64,000 nt of DNA, taken from NCBI RefSeq assembly GCF_965363235.1, contig NC_134845.1, positions 27,654,524 through 27,718,523 of the forward strand, given 5' to 3'. Each line of letters opens with the position of its first letter. Position 1 is the first letter of the stretch. This document shows positions 36,371 through 47,806 of the stretch, piece by piece. Source of the stretch: Mytilus galloprovincialis. Lineage: Eukaryota > Mollusca > Bivalvia > Mytilida > Mytilidae. A program made the translations under genes and the position numbers. The notes under the pieces are model-generated. The model saw nothing but the letters and a program-made list of their open reading frames with translations, did not search any database and was not told the origin of the DNA.

Positions 36371-36377
36371 GATATGA

Positions 36378-37018
36378 TTAACGTGACGGTACCCAAATTG
36401 CACCTATTTTGACAGTTTTTTCACCTACGTTTTTTAATGATCAAGAAAAAAATGTCCATACTGTGTTTATTTTGTAGCCCTATCCTTCTTTATTGTATAG
36501 GTACAACAACTCAATTTTAAATCCATATTGAGTCATACAAAAATGGGTTTGAATCAACCTCCAAACTATCCATGATTCTGTAATGAGGAGTACCCAAATT
36601 GCATCCATGCTTAAATTCACATCGTCAAAAGTCTAATAACTGAGCTTTTGTTTAATTTCTTCAAATATTTTGAACAATTGGATATTAGTCCATGCTTACT
36701 CTTCATATTTTACGAAATGGATACTTATAATATATTGTATTTGCTAATTTTAAGAAGATGACAATTTGATGACGTCGCATGATGACGTTTTCGTACATTT
36801 TGCTTTTTCAGTAAACAGTCCATCTGTTGATTATCACTGTGAACGTTTTGTGTATATCTAAATATGTTTACCTATGTTAAAAGACGTGCATAGTATCAAA
36901 TCATAAAAATACAAAGTGATTAGTCTCTAGGAAATCTTGTAGGATTTCTGTTGCTATTTTTTCTAAATAGGTGCAATTTGGGTACTCGGTGCAATTTGGG
37001 TACCCTTACGTTATGATA
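36378..37018. mobile_element. Inverted-repeat element with GGTACCCAAATTGCACC ends
   Basis: GGTACCCAAATTGCACCTAT at the left end is mirrored at the right, where the terminal motif GGTGCAATTTGGGTAC occurs twice in tandem (36971 and 36991). An internal copy (GTACCCAAATTGCATCC) is at about 36592. Outer bases ACGT also pair. No frame inside. Confidence 0.7.
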
Positions 37019-37059
37019 CTCATTATTCAGATAAAAGCATTAAAGTAGGTTCATCAAGT

Positions 37060-37180
37060 TGGTTACTTATTCCTTATTCGTTACGTATTTCTTATTCCTT
37101 ATTCGTTATAAACTTACCTATTTGTAACTTATTCCATATTCCATATTCGTTTCTTAGTTGATCCTTATTCGGGACATGTT
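37060..37180 (+). repeat. TTATTCCTTATTCGT low-complexity tract
   Basis: Irregular repeats of TTATTCC and ATTCGTT over about 120 bases. Confidence 0.6.
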
Positions 37181-37559
37181 TCCCCCTTTTTAATGCTTTT
37201 TTGTTATTTCTGGTAATAATTCTCTGTTTGTAGAAATGAAATTACCCTTTTAACACATAGGTACCCGTTTTTGCGTTCGACTGATACCCTGTCACTTATT
37301 CACTACTTATTTGTTTCTAATTCGATTTTAATATGTTGCACCTTATTACTGCTTTATTATCGTGTCTCTGGTGATGGTTCTTTATCTGTTTTCAAAAACA
37401 AAGCATTTAAAATTTTCTTTTAATGTTGCAATTCCTTAGAACTATTTCGGATTTAAATTTTGTATAAAATAGAATTAAAGAAATTATCTAAGAAAGTATA
37501 GTACATAAAAAGATCAATGACATGTTCACTTTTAACTTTTGTAGAGTATAAATGTGGTT

Positions 37560-37765
37560 GAGAATTTTCTTATCCCATGCATAGATAACCTAAGCCGTAC
37601 CTGTCACAACTTTTTGAAATTTCTGGTCATCAATGCTCTTTGACTTTATACTTGGTTGGCTTTCTAACTATTTTAATTTGAGCGTCACTGATGAGTCTCA
37701 TGTTGATGCAACGCGCGTCTGGCGTATTAAATTATGATCCTTGTATCTTTGATAACTATTAACAT
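37560..37765 (+). repeat. Family C repeat, core mutated
   Basis: GAGCGTCACTGATGAGTCTC, then GATGCAACGCGCGTCTGGCG (GAAA changed to GCAA), ending TTGTATCTTTGATAACTATT. Confidence 0.7.
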
Positions 37766-37849
37766 GTCGAAATGTATTATTTTATTGTTTATTTGTACTG
37801 TAGTCCTGACATGTAATGTTGTCCTTTAAGTGTTATATTTAACATTGTC

Positions 37850-38110
37850 ATAAAAGTACAAGCTTCAACCCACCATTTTTTCTTAAAATGTCCTGCACCA
37901 AGTCAGGAAAATGGTAGTTGTTATATTATAGTCCGTTTCTATGTGTGTTACATTGTCGTTTTTGTTGTTGTTGCACTTGAGTGTTTCTTTTGTTTCGTTG
38001 CTTTCCCCTTATAGTTGTTGTGTTTCCCTGGGTTTGAGTTTGTAACTCGGATTTGTTTTTCTCTCAATCGTTTTTTGGCTTTCAAACAATGGTATACTTC
38101 TGTTGCCTGT
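37850..38110 (-). repeat. Family A-related repeat, inverted
   Basis: AGCTTCAACCCACCATTTTT, CACCAAGTCAGGAAAATGGT and TTTTGTTTCGTTGCTTTCCC are antisense to the type seen at 33420 and 52350. A 99-codon minus frame across it is repeat-derived. Confidence 0.55.
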
Positions 38111-40140
38111 ATTATACAGTAAAAAGTATACTCGAATGAAATTGTGTTAAAACACAAAAAGTAAACAAACGCAGTTTTTTCAATCAGCCCTGATTTTACA
38201 ATAGACATGCTCGCACACGACAGTAAAAATGAACTAACTGGATTCACTGAAACTATTATATTGAAAACTAAAGCAGACAGGAAGAGACTTTAAACAGCTA
38301 AAAATTATCATCATTACAAAATTTGCATTCCTGATCGATATAATGGGCACCTTATAGAAGTAATTGTCCAATTTTAGCCGTTTAATTTTGCCTTTTTGGT
38401 TTTTATCTTGAAAGCTACTAGAATATAGCAACCGAAACTGGAGTAAATAAAACTGATAAAATGTGCAGAATAAAATATCTGAAATCATCATTGGTATTAA
38501 TTACCGGTAACAGATTGTATTGCTCTTGAATGGAAGTTTATACCGGCCATGTTTACTCTGCAGCTCAACAATTTCGTGTATATAGAAATCCACACGTCTG
38601 TACGTCCGTTCATCAGTTAAACCATGGAAGTATTATATTGACAGGAACTTTAAAAAGCGGACTTCAAATGTTTATAGTGCGATGCTGAAAAATCGTTAAG
38701 TATTTGTTAATTAACTGGACATTTCATATGGATGCATAGGTTCCGATCAAATGTTTTGGAACCTCGTGATTGATCGTAATTACGGAACATACCAAAATAA
38801 CAGGATGTGTTCTCAATTGTCAAGGAAACGATATTATCCGATCATGTCAGTTGACAAATATGTCATTTTTTCCCCAGTTTTACTGCGTAAAAACAAACAC
38901 AAAGAAACGCCGGAAATCCTCGCGACTGTTTTTATCCCCCCCCCCCCCAAAAAAAAATGAAGCGTAAAATAAACCATAAAGCCATAAACATTTCAATTTA
39001 ACTTACAATGAAGTCAAATAGTAAGATTTTTTATTCATGAGAGGGCCGTTGCTCAACACGCATAACATGCTAAGCTCAAAAATCATACAATTCGTATAGA
39101 AGTAAACGGAAAAGTTTTTATCAGCACTTATTATCTCATTAAACTACTAACTTTGACAAATATTTTAATTTTAAGTGTTTAACACAAAATTAATTCATAG
39201 ATGGTTCCCCGTAGCGGCGGGGGCCAGGGGATGTTAAAGCTAGGGCTTTGATTGAAAAATAAAATAATATCAAATATTTTAATTAATTGTTTACGTAAAG
39301 TCCTATGTCAAATATTTCATGCAATTCATCAAGAAACAAAAACATAAATTGCTTAACATACGGTGTAAATTGTTTTAGAACTGTTAAGCATTTACACACA
39401 TAGATAAGTTCAAATTGGTTTCCATCATGAAATTTAAAGAAGAAAAAAAAATAGAAACTGCTAAGGTCATATCATGGTGGTCGTTCTTTAAATGCGAATC
39501 CAGAATTAATAAATGCCAATTGTAAAAAATGATCCTGTCAAACGTCAGAGTAATTTCGGACTAGGTTGAATGCTTAAGGTTTGTTTACAACTTTAGACCT
39601 ATTGTAAAAGGTGTAACAATTCATTTGTCTCGTAATCTGATATTGCTTTGAAGAGGTTATCACGTGTGTGTAATTATCAACCTCTTCTAGTCTTTAAAAC
39701 ATACTTATTTTGTTCGTTAAAAACATTTTTCAAATTGAGTCGGATAGAGAAAATAATAAATCATCTTGTAACATTCGATAAAAATTAACAACTTTAAGTT
39801 TAATCTATCCGGCACTATCCGGCACTCTTCATGTGCATCACATGGTTTTCCTCAAACACCCGACTTTAACTACATGTACTTTTTAATATCGGACATTCTC
39901 TATTTCCTTGTTCCAATGATTAAAACATATTAAACAAAACTAAAAATAAGCCCACTTTCCGAATGCAATTAATTTTCTTATGTCATTCTCTTATAAATAT
40001 GGACCGATCTTTTCAGCTTTTGTCTTCATTTAATGAACGGAAACAGGTGTCGTTATAAATTTGGCGATTCACAAATAACTACGTGAGTTTTCGTGTTTAA
40101 TTACATTGGTAGATAGATAAGACACTCGATACCAAATCAC
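38111..40140. other. Intergenic, nothing coding recognised
   Basis: Contains a poly-C/poly-A junction at 38937-38957, a short GC-rich patch (CCCCGTAGCGGCGGGGGCC, 39208-39226) that can form a hairpin, and otherwise AT-rich DNA. Confidence 0.4.
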
Positions 40141-40428
40141 GTGATAAGACCAGTTTCAGTTAAAGGAACAGGCGAAGGCGGCATCGCAGATACTCCACAA
40201 AGGAGTTATCACATACTTGACAAACTGAGTCGGAACCTCTTAATTTCTTCAAGAAATCAGTGGGATGGGAATGTGCCAATTTTCCCCGGATGTTATGAAA
40301 GTGTAATCAGATATTATTCCTCACTTTGCACCCGTAATGTTGCTCATGATAGTACAAACCCGGTGATAAATATAATACGGCAAGTTTATCGACGCATAAA
40401 GGACGGGTTTATGATTACGAAATTATGA
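40141..40428 (+). other. Unrecognised 95-codon open stretch
   Basis: Open from a GTG at 40141 to TGA at 40426-40428 with higher GC than its surroundings and ordinary codon use (KGTGEGGIADTPQRSYHILD, NQWDGNVPIFPGCYESVIRY). No ATG near its start and no splice signals were resolved. It abuts the antisense Penelope-like remnant and may belong to a repeat carried with it. I do not recognise a protein family. Confidence 0.25.
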
Positions 40429-40488
40429 ACATATCAGTCGTCATCTTTTTCATTATGGTCAACCAACTTTTGATGGTGTTTCTGTAAA

Positions 40489-41040
40489 ATTTTTCAAATG
40501 GATTTCAACTGCACCACTCTTAACTCTTGGTTCAATTTCTTCCTGGTAAGCAGCAACAATCTATGAAGCCAGTCATGATAGGAAATGCAAGCTCTGGAAT
40601 ACACTTCATATACCGGCGTTGCTGCAATAATGCTTTATAGAAATTAGAAAAATCCCACTTTAGAAGTTGAAATCTTGTTTTTGTCAATTTCTAGATGCAA
40701 GTCAACATATCATGCAGACTTAACTAAATCTGATTGCCTTTATCTGTCCTTTATTTCAAGTTTGAAGGGACATATTTACCAAGCTTTGGATTATTTGATA
40801 AGAGGACATTATTTATATAACGAAATGTCAAGTTAAAAGATTATGCTAGCTTCCGAAAAACAAATCTATATGATGTCAGCCTAATATGAATAAAGAATCA
40901 AATCGGCAAAGGAACACGGTTGGTTTCCATGGAAATGACGATTGTTTGATGAAAATCACCTCCCCTAAACATAACAACAATGTTATCAATCAAGAATTCT
41001 AGTATCTTAATAATCTTATGTCGGTGAATATTTTGTTTGA
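40489..41040 (-). mobile_element. Antisense Penelope-like RT remnant, highly diverged
   Basis: On the plus strand AATTTCTTCCTGGTAAGCAG, CAATTTCTAGATGCAAGTCA and GTTGGTTTCCATGGAAATGA are the reverse complements of coding blocks in the 54-56.7 kb element (tail, LDLHLEI, and the QTVGIPMGT motif B region). The order is right for one minus-strand copy read from about 41040 down to 40489. Every frame is broken. Confidence 0.5.
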
Positions 41041-41843
41041 ATCAGAGTGATTTTTTACAACGATTCTTTTATAGATAAGATACTTGTATCTACGTTAGCC
41101 AATTTTTTATGAAACAAAACAGGACTAACTCTTTCAATTTGTCTTCTCATTTGGATTGGTGAATACTTGTTTACAGGGTATAAAAGTCAAATGTTGTTTA
41201 TACTAAGAAAACTTGATTGTATATACTCTAACATATCTTTGAAATCTTAAATAAGTATCCACATCGGTTTACACCGCCCCTTGAGTAGGTAGAATCACAA
41301 TAACTGTATGCTCGGCTTTGATTACTATTACAATTGGTGTTGATAATTTAGAAAGAAGTTTCGTGGAAAACTTGGAAGTCCTAGGAATATCATGTGGTTT
41401 GGAAGGTACTTGTTCAATTTATTTATCTAATATAGTGAAGGAATATCCAAGATTTCCTTCCTGGTAAGTTTCGTGGGGGTAAATATTGATGTTCCAAGTG
41501 AATTATTTTAACACAAAAAATACATAAATCCTTTATCAAAGAGTTGGTGTAATGTCACTGTCATTTTGATTTCGACGTATGGAGTTGAATACCCCTTTTC
41601 TGTCTTCTGCATATATCAATTTCACGTTGTTTTTCGAGTATAAAATAGTCATACTTGACAAATAAATTGTAAACCGTCTGAAACCATTTTGCAGAAATTA
41701 AAAATTTGTATCAGAAGACTGCTTTGCTGAATATGCCCCTTGCAATACTAGTATCTAACCTCCAGCTGGGTATAAAATAAAGTAACCATAGGAACAAAAG
41801 TATTTGTGTACATCATCTTTTTTTATATCATTCAGTATAATAT

Positions 41844-42667
41844 TCAATCTATCTCATTGAAAATTTGTATGTGAGTATCACAGGTTACCAGTTTTCTTTG
41901 CTTCAGATTATAGTTTATAAGCATAACACAGTCTTTTGTTGATTGCAGTTCTGATGTTTTCACTTTATTACTATGCTTGACATCTTTGGATACGTGTTGT
42001 ATTGATCCATCTGTGCAAACAACATACCAATTGCCATCTGCGAGTGCAATTATTTTTCTTGGTTGAGATAGTAGTTTTTTGGTAAAAATTTTATCTCCTG
42101 AAAAGCTGAAGCAATTCAAATTATAGGTATAAAGAATGCATCCATAATCAAATATTTTCCCATTAGATACATGTATAAAGTTTGGATATTTGTCTATATC
42201 TATTATTTGTATGATCTTCTCTGTCTTGTGGTCTATGATGACTAATAAAGTCTTACGCTCTTCGCATTCATAACGTAATTTGTAAGTTGTACCCACTATT
42301 AATTTATTGTCAATCGTGCTTGTAATGTAATGACACCATCTGGGTAGTGGCACTGGTATTTGTATTGATTTTATAATATCTTTGGAATTTGTATCCTAAA
42401 TTTCTAAATGCTGCTCAAACAAAATAGCGATTTGATTTTTGGTAATGGCTGTGATACCCCTTGGTTGTTTTTGTAGATTTATAGTCTCTGAATTGAAATT
42501 TTCTTTATTACAAATTAAAAGTTTATATAAGTTTGACGAACAACAAAATACAAGTCTTCCGTCATCCATCATTTGAACTCCACAAATGTCTGTGTTATTT
42601 CCAAGTACATCTGCCTTATTTTCACATTTGTGACGGTAGAAAATGTGATCTCCGGTCCCATATTGTT
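41844..42667 (-). pseudogene. Broken beta-propeller domain of a TRIM-like gene
   Basis: Reading leftwards from about 42667, one frame gives propeller-type sequence (GVQMMDDGRLVFCC, QPRGITAITKNQIAILF), then a TAG at 42396-42398, then continues in the same frame through IPVPLPRWCHY to the stop at 41844. The whole stretch is about 270 codons and looks like the C-terminal propeller of mollusc B-box proteins, in the same broad class as the gene at 34.45 kb. The B-box half is absent upstream, where the DNA is low-complexity and then a dispersed repeat. One in-frame stop plus the missing N-terminus argues for a pseudogene. Readthrough, a sequencing error or a spliced intact allele are alternatives. 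The segment after the stop is open for 184 codons and has no good ATG near its start. Confidence 0.6.
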
Positions 42668-42952
42668 TTTTTTTCCTTTTCTGACGAGAAATATAAAAAA
42701 ATGTGTATACTTATAAATAGGTTTTCTTTTATGCGTGAAAAAAAATATAGATTAAACAGAAAGTAACGATGACTTTTAATTGAAAAACAAAAAGTTATAT
42801 TTATCAATTGATAATGCCCAGTAGGGTTAAAACTAGTTAATGTTTCAGAAACGTTACGCACCGTGTTTGGTTTAGTAATAGAAACGTTAGTTGACGTCGT
42901 TTTTCAATTATTTCATTCTACTTCATTTATTAGGTCTTCAATGCTTTGCAAA

Positions 42953-43330
42953 ACGTAAAATCACAAATATACTGAACTCCGAGGAAAATTCAAAACGGAA
43001 AGTCCGTAATCAAATGGCAAAATCAAATGATAAAACACATCGAACGAATGGTCAACAACTGTCATATTCCTGACTTGGTACAGGCATTTTCTTATGTAGA
43101 AAATTGTGAATTAAATCTGGTTTTATAGCGTTAAACCTCTCACTCATATGACAGTCGCATCAAATTCCATTATATTTACAACTATGCGTGACAAAAAAGA
43201 CATAGTAGATAAAAATGTCAAAATAAGGTCATAGCAGTCATCACTGTGCCACAATCTTAATTAAAACAAAAACAAACAAATGTTGAACAAAAAAGCACAA
43301 AAAACATCTATCAAATTTAACAACCACATT
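42953..43330 (+). repeat. Mussel dispersed repeat, family A
   Basis: CGTAAAATCACAAATATACT, GAACTCCGAGGAAAATTCAA, AACTGTCATATTCCTGACTT, GACAGTCGCATCAAATTCCA; full left-to-right order of the family. Confidence 0.75.
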
Positions 43331-43739
43331 CATTGCGTACTTATATATGTATTTTAAATCAACCCATAAATTGCAATATTTGAAGTTCTGTGACTGCATT
43401 CACACCAAATCAAGTGTAGAGTCGCGTGTTTGACGTAAGAATGTAAACGTCACACAGGAATTAATATAAAATAATTTTGTAGTTTTTTTTTCAAAATTAT
43501 AATTTGACACGGGGAATGTCGGTATACTGTACAGGGTTGAAAAATCAAAAGTTTTGTTAGAAGTAATTTCAGAAAAAGTCCGAGATTTAAAATTATCCAG
43601 AAGTTCTTGCGAATTTTTAAGAATCCACATGTGGTTAATACCACTACGCGAGTAAAATAATTTTGTCGTTCAAAGTATTTTCAAAAAATATAATAGAACA
43701 ATAACATAATGGCATTATAACAGAACAATAACATAATAA

Positions 43740-43860
43740 AATTGACACTGGAAAAGGTGGAATGTGTCAATGAGACAACAACCCGACCATAGAGCAAACA
43801 TCATCCGAAGTCAACTAATGGGTTTTCAATGCAACGAGAAACTCCCGCACCCTTGCCCCT
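43740..43860 (-). mobile_element. Inverted 3' terminal segment of a second Penelope-like family
   Basis: GAATGTGTCAATGAGACAAC, AACCCGACCATAGAGC and CAACGAGAAACTCCCGCACC are the reverse complement of the terminal segment at 44900-45020. It lies head-on against the plus-strand fragment that follows. Confidence 0.6.
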
Positions 43861-43984
43861 AAACAAATATTGCGGGATCTTTAAAAGTACAGAGCCACGT
43901 CATATGTACCAAAGAAACACAAAAAGTCACACGTCCAAAACACACCAGCATCTTCGTGCTTTATTTTGGCTTTATATAAAGTTG

Positions 43985-45030
43985 TTGATTCTACCGTCAC
44001 TGAATATTCATTTGCTGACGAAACGCGCGTCTGTCGTACAAAATTTTTTAAGCCTGGTATGTATATTGAATTTATCGTCCTATGTATTATCAAATAAGGC
44101 ATTAATTAACAAGCAAATGAGTATTACTGAACAATTATTACACCAAGGTTTTCGTTATCAGAAACTAGTCAAAATATTTACTAAATTTTATCATCGGTAC
44201 AAAAACATCAGTCGTGAATATAACTCAACATGTAGACATCCTATACGTCCAAGTATTTCACATCCAATCTTTTATGGTAATATTCTTTGCAAAGCACAAC
44301 AATGTCGGTATTCACCTCAAACGCTAACAAAACCTTTAAACGGACTTATTAATAGTTATGATACTGTTGTCAGGTCATTAAAGATTGCATATTTTGGAAC
44401 TAATATTGATTCACTTAAAGGGTCTTTGCATCGGAATTAAACATATTTATTTCAAAACCAGTTGTTGGCATGGAACGGATTACGATCTTTTCATAAATCT
44501 TATGATGGTATAATACTAAACCCCTAACGGAAGGTATTATGCTTGATATTCATATGATGAAGACAATCTTTCAATCAGTTTAATTGAGGTTTGGGGCTGG
44601 CATGTCAGTAACTGCTAGTAGTCCTTTGTTAATTTGTGTGTTATTGTCATTTTGTTTAGTTTCTTTTGTTACCTATTTAAACATCGGATTTGGACTTCTC
44701 TTAAACTGAGTTTTAATATGCGTATTGTTGTGCGTTTATCATTTCTACATTGGCTAGAGGTATAGGAGGAGGTGAGATCTTAAAAAAATCCAGGAGCCTG
44801 TGGACTTTGTTAGTCTTGTATGATTTTTAATTTTAGTTTCTTGTGTATAATTCGGAGTTTAGTATGACGTCCATTATCACTGAACTAGTTACATATTTGA
44901 TTAGGGGCCAGCTGGAGGACTCCTCCGGGTGCACGAGTTTCTCGCTGCATTGAAGACCCATTGGTGGGCTTCGGCTGTTATCTGCTCTATAGTCGGGTTG
45001 TTGTCTCATTGACACATTCCCCATTTAAAT
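43985..45030 (+). mobile_element. Second Penelope-like family: C-terminal coding fragment and 3' tail
   Basis: A frame running to 44440 contains ITEQLLHQGFRYQKLVKIFT, KFYHRY, HPIFYGNILCKAQQCRYSP and LKIAYFGTNIDSL, which match the C-terminal region of a mussel retroelement family I recognise as distinct from the 54-56.7 kb one. The 3' tail runs to about 45030 with GCTGGAGGACTCCTCCGGGT and TCGGGTTGTTGTCTCATTGA. The segment before 44090 includes a partial hammerhead-like repeat (43990-44060). The RT core is absent. Confidence 0.6.
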
Positions 45031-45219
45031 TCTCAGTTATAGTATCACTTGTTGAAATGATACAGATGATAATGTATTGATCATTGTAATTTTATGTTGG
45101 AAATGAACTTGAGATATATACATGTATATAGAATTGCAAGTTTTGCTTAACATTTTGAAAACCGTTTTATATTTTTTAGAAAATCTTGACAGGGGGTGAA
45201 ATGTTCAGAATGTTGAGAT

Positions 45220-45370
45220 CGAGTTTTACATACTTGGGTCGATGCCGCTGATAGTGTTCTATCAGTCCCCGAGTTAATCATCAAATCAGCTAATTGTTTT
45301 TAATTTCTTACTTTATTGAGACGATACCACTGCTGGAGGATAACCAGTCCCCGAAGCTATCATGATTTAT
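45220..45370 (+). repeat. Family C-related terminal segment
   Basis: TTGGGTCGATGCCGCTGATA and TCAGTCCCCGAG, then a second CTGCTGGAGGATAACCAGTC CCCGAAGCTATCAT, related to the CACCAGCAGTGGCATCGACC end of family C in inverse orientation. Confidence 0.45.
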
Positions 45371-45891
45371 AATAATCTTTTCTGAAATTGTCCGATTATA
45401 AATTTAGAAAGTTTAAAAAAATTTAGTTTTCAATTCCATTTTTTCATTTTTGTCAAATCTATAGTAGATATAAAGACAAACCGTAAAGAGCAACATGGGA
45501 AATAATAAAACCTGTTATCTCCTTCTGTACAATATCCAGTAACTTCTGGAAAAAAAATGGTATGTTAGATAATTATTATTTAGCCTATGTTTATATGAAA
45601 ACAAAGTGTTCTGGCTGTCTGTTGCTTTTTCTGTTTATTTTTTACTATTTTCCCCAGAGATGATTGCACTAAAAAGTGTTGTAAAATGTTTAATATTTAT
45701 TTAACTTTTAACAAATCTATGTATAAGTAGTTCAAATAAAGGATAGGTTTGACAAGATTTTTTTCTAATGAAATCAATTGCCTCTTAATATACAAAATAG
45801 ATATTTACACTTCTTGTACGTCTTAAAAGTCAAATGATACCTGAATAGTAGAATTCATTCTGTGATTTTATTCTTCATTGGATGTTCTTAT

Positions 45892-46080
45892 TCATTGAAC
45901 TGTCGTAACCATGCTTTTTACTGAGGAACCAACTTCTTGAATTGACGAATCCACCCCATGTATTGCTGAATCAAAATGCTCAACCGAAGTTTCAATTTGT
46001 TTAATTGTTGTATCTACTCTCTGAACTGAATTATCTAACTCTGTCATTGTTGTTCTCATTCCTTTGAAGGAGGTGTTTAT
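45892..46080 (-). CDS. Terminal coiled-coil exon of the HEPN-type gene
   Basis: An acceptor AG at 46082-46081 opens an exon starting INTSFKGMRTTM, in phase 0, which matches the phase-0 donor of the HEPN-type exon at 47807. The 62 residues form a regular Val/Ile/Thr heptad pattern (TELDNSVQRVDTTIKQIET...), a probable coiled coil, ending in a TGA at 45892-45894. The about 1.7 kb intron between the two exons contains a retroelement 3' end, a hairpin and a 207-base tandem duplication. The absence of a following NTPase domain means this copy, if ever expressed, would encode only HEPN plus coiled coil. Confidence 0.5.
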   Translation of the reverse strand: MNTSFKGMRTTMTELDNSVQRVDTTIKQIETSVEHFDSAIHGVDSSIQEVGSSVKSMVTTVQ

Positions 46081-46276
46081 CTTCAAAATTAAATTGTTAT
46101 AAAAGTTGATTACAGACTTAATTATAATATTTGTTTAAAACATAGAATATATGTAGATATGGACATAAAAAGGGTAAATATGTATTATAAAATTGTGCAG
46201 AACATATTGTTTGAAAGGTCTGAACTCCAAATCAATTCAAATTACCAGAAATATTCAATAATCTTAAGTAAAAGAA

Positions 46277-46382
46277 TAACTTTTCTAAAAGGGCAACATT
46301 TTCTTTGTTTTTAATGGTCTGAAAGATCATTCAAAACAAAGTAAAAACAAAGAAAATGGTGCCCTTTTAAAAAAGTTTTTTT
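46277..46382. repeat. Hairpin with about 40-bp arms
   Basis: ACTTTTCTAAAAGGGCAACA, TTTTCTTTGTTTTTA is mirrored by TAAAAACAAAGAAAATGGTG, CCCTTTTAAAAAAGT around a short loop. In the HEPN-type gene's intron. Confidence 0.75.
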
Positions 46383-46459
46383 TTGTGAGAACAGTCATTC
46401 GTTACATTTTGATTGGCAAATAAAATTTTGGTCAAGAGTAAGTTTATGATCCAAGCTAA

Positions 46460-46690
46460 ATTTGTCAAATACTAAGTGGTTTACTTTATGTCTTTAATGG
46501 TTGGGTTTGTGTTTCTAAGTCTTTTGTTTTCAAAATTTTGTTTTGTGAATTATTGTTTGTTTGTTTGTCTTTTGTCTTGTTTGGCCATGGTGTTGTCAGT
46601 TTATTTTCGACTTATGAGCCTGGGTGTCCCTCCGGTATCTTTCGCCTTTACAGCTGGATTTTTTTTGTAAGGATGCAACTATGAAAAATT
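46460..46690 (+). mobile_element. Penelope-like element 3' tail
   Basis: Same non-coding tail as 56430-56570 (GGCCATGGTGTTGTCAGTTT, ATTTTCGACTTATGAGCCTG, CCCTCCGGTATCTTTCG). The frame that runs through it looks like a membrane peptide but is only retroelement tail. It lies in the intron of the HEPN-type gene. Confidence 0.6.
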
Positions 46691-46739
46691 ACCAGACTTG
46701 ACAGTTATTTTTATGATTTGATATATAAACTAGAAGCTC

Positions 46740-46950
46740 TCAAGAGCCTGTATCGCTCGCCTGTATCTACTGTGGTTTTGGATTTTTTGTAAAAAAAATA
46801 CGAAAAGTTGTGAAAAAATGACTTTAAAGATCAAAAACTCCTTAAAGGGCCATGGCCAGGTGCCCTAAAATAGGAGATGAATAATTGTCAACGAGATAGC
46901 TATCCCGTTCAAAGGGTGTGAATAAAAGCAATTATAGGTCACCGTTATTA
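46740..46950 (+). repeat. Bivalve dispersed repeat (AGCTCTCAAGAGCCTGT type)
   Basis: AGAAGCTCTCAAGAGCCTGT and ATCGCTCGCCTG start a repeat I recognise as common in mussels. AAACTCCTTAAAGGGCCATG follows. Confidence 0.5.
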
Positions 46951-47023
46951 ACGAGAAAAAAAAATCAGTACTGTATAGCCATTTGTAAAAGGTCTCAATA
47001 TCAAAACAATGAAAACAATTTAA

Positions 47024-47439
47024 TAGCTAAAAAAAAAATAAAGTGAATTAAAAAAGTTGAGATTTCAACATGTACCCGCAATCTTGCATTTTACCGGAAG
47101 TAAACTATATTTATAGCTTGCCTCCATATCTAAAATTGAAGAGTATAGATAGAAGTATGTTTGAGCAAAATTTGGTGCTTTTAACACGAAGTGCACGATT
47201 CTTTCAAATATTGCACCTATCTGCTGGACTAACTAAAAAAAAAATAAAGTGAATTAAAAAAAGTTGAGATTTCAACATGCATCCGCCATCTTGCACTTTA
47301 CCGGAAGTAAACTATATTTATAGCTTGCCTCCATATCTAAAATTGAAGAGTATAGATAGAAGTATGTTTAAACAAAATTTGGTTCTTTTAACACGAAGTG
47401 CACAATTCTTTCAAATATTGCACCTATCTGCTAGACTAT
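47024..47439 (+). repeat. Tandem duplication, two units of about 207 bases
   Basis: Both units begin with an A run and AATAAAGTGAATTAAAAAAG, then TTGAGATTTCAACATG, TTACCGGAAGTAAACTATAT, AACACGAAGTGCAC and end GCACCTATCTGCT(G/A)GACTA. Differences are few, so the event is young. A plus frame of 60 codons inside unit 1 is not a gene. Confidence 0.85.
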
Positions 47440-47806
47440 AACAAACGGATAAGTTTAAAAAATAAAATTAACTTAAACATATGACAGACATGAACAAACG
47501 ACAATCACTAAATAACAGGCCCATAACCTTATGTCCGTGTCATATTTTTTCTTCTAAATTTTCATATTTGGAACACGGGTGCATTATCTCAAGATGAATC
47601 CAAGATTGAAGATACCCTATGACCTTCACTTTATAGAAAGAACATTATTGATACATTGTCTCGTCTGGGTCATATATCATTTTTAATCTTGATCATATAA
47701 AGATTTTGTGCAAAAATAGTCAACTGAACAGGTATAGTTCTAAGACATTCAACTTCATATAGCCTTTTTCAATTTTAGTTAATATAACTTATACAAAATA
47801 TTTTAC

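Noticed and set aside
37948..38491. Two minus-strand frames of 85-99 codons
   Set aside because: The first is antisense dispersed repeat and the second is A/T-biased with no similarity or splice signals.
46476..46670. Hydrophobic 64-codon frame resembling a membrane peptide
   Set aside because: It is the non-coding tail of a Penelope-like element; the same tail occurs at 56430-56570.
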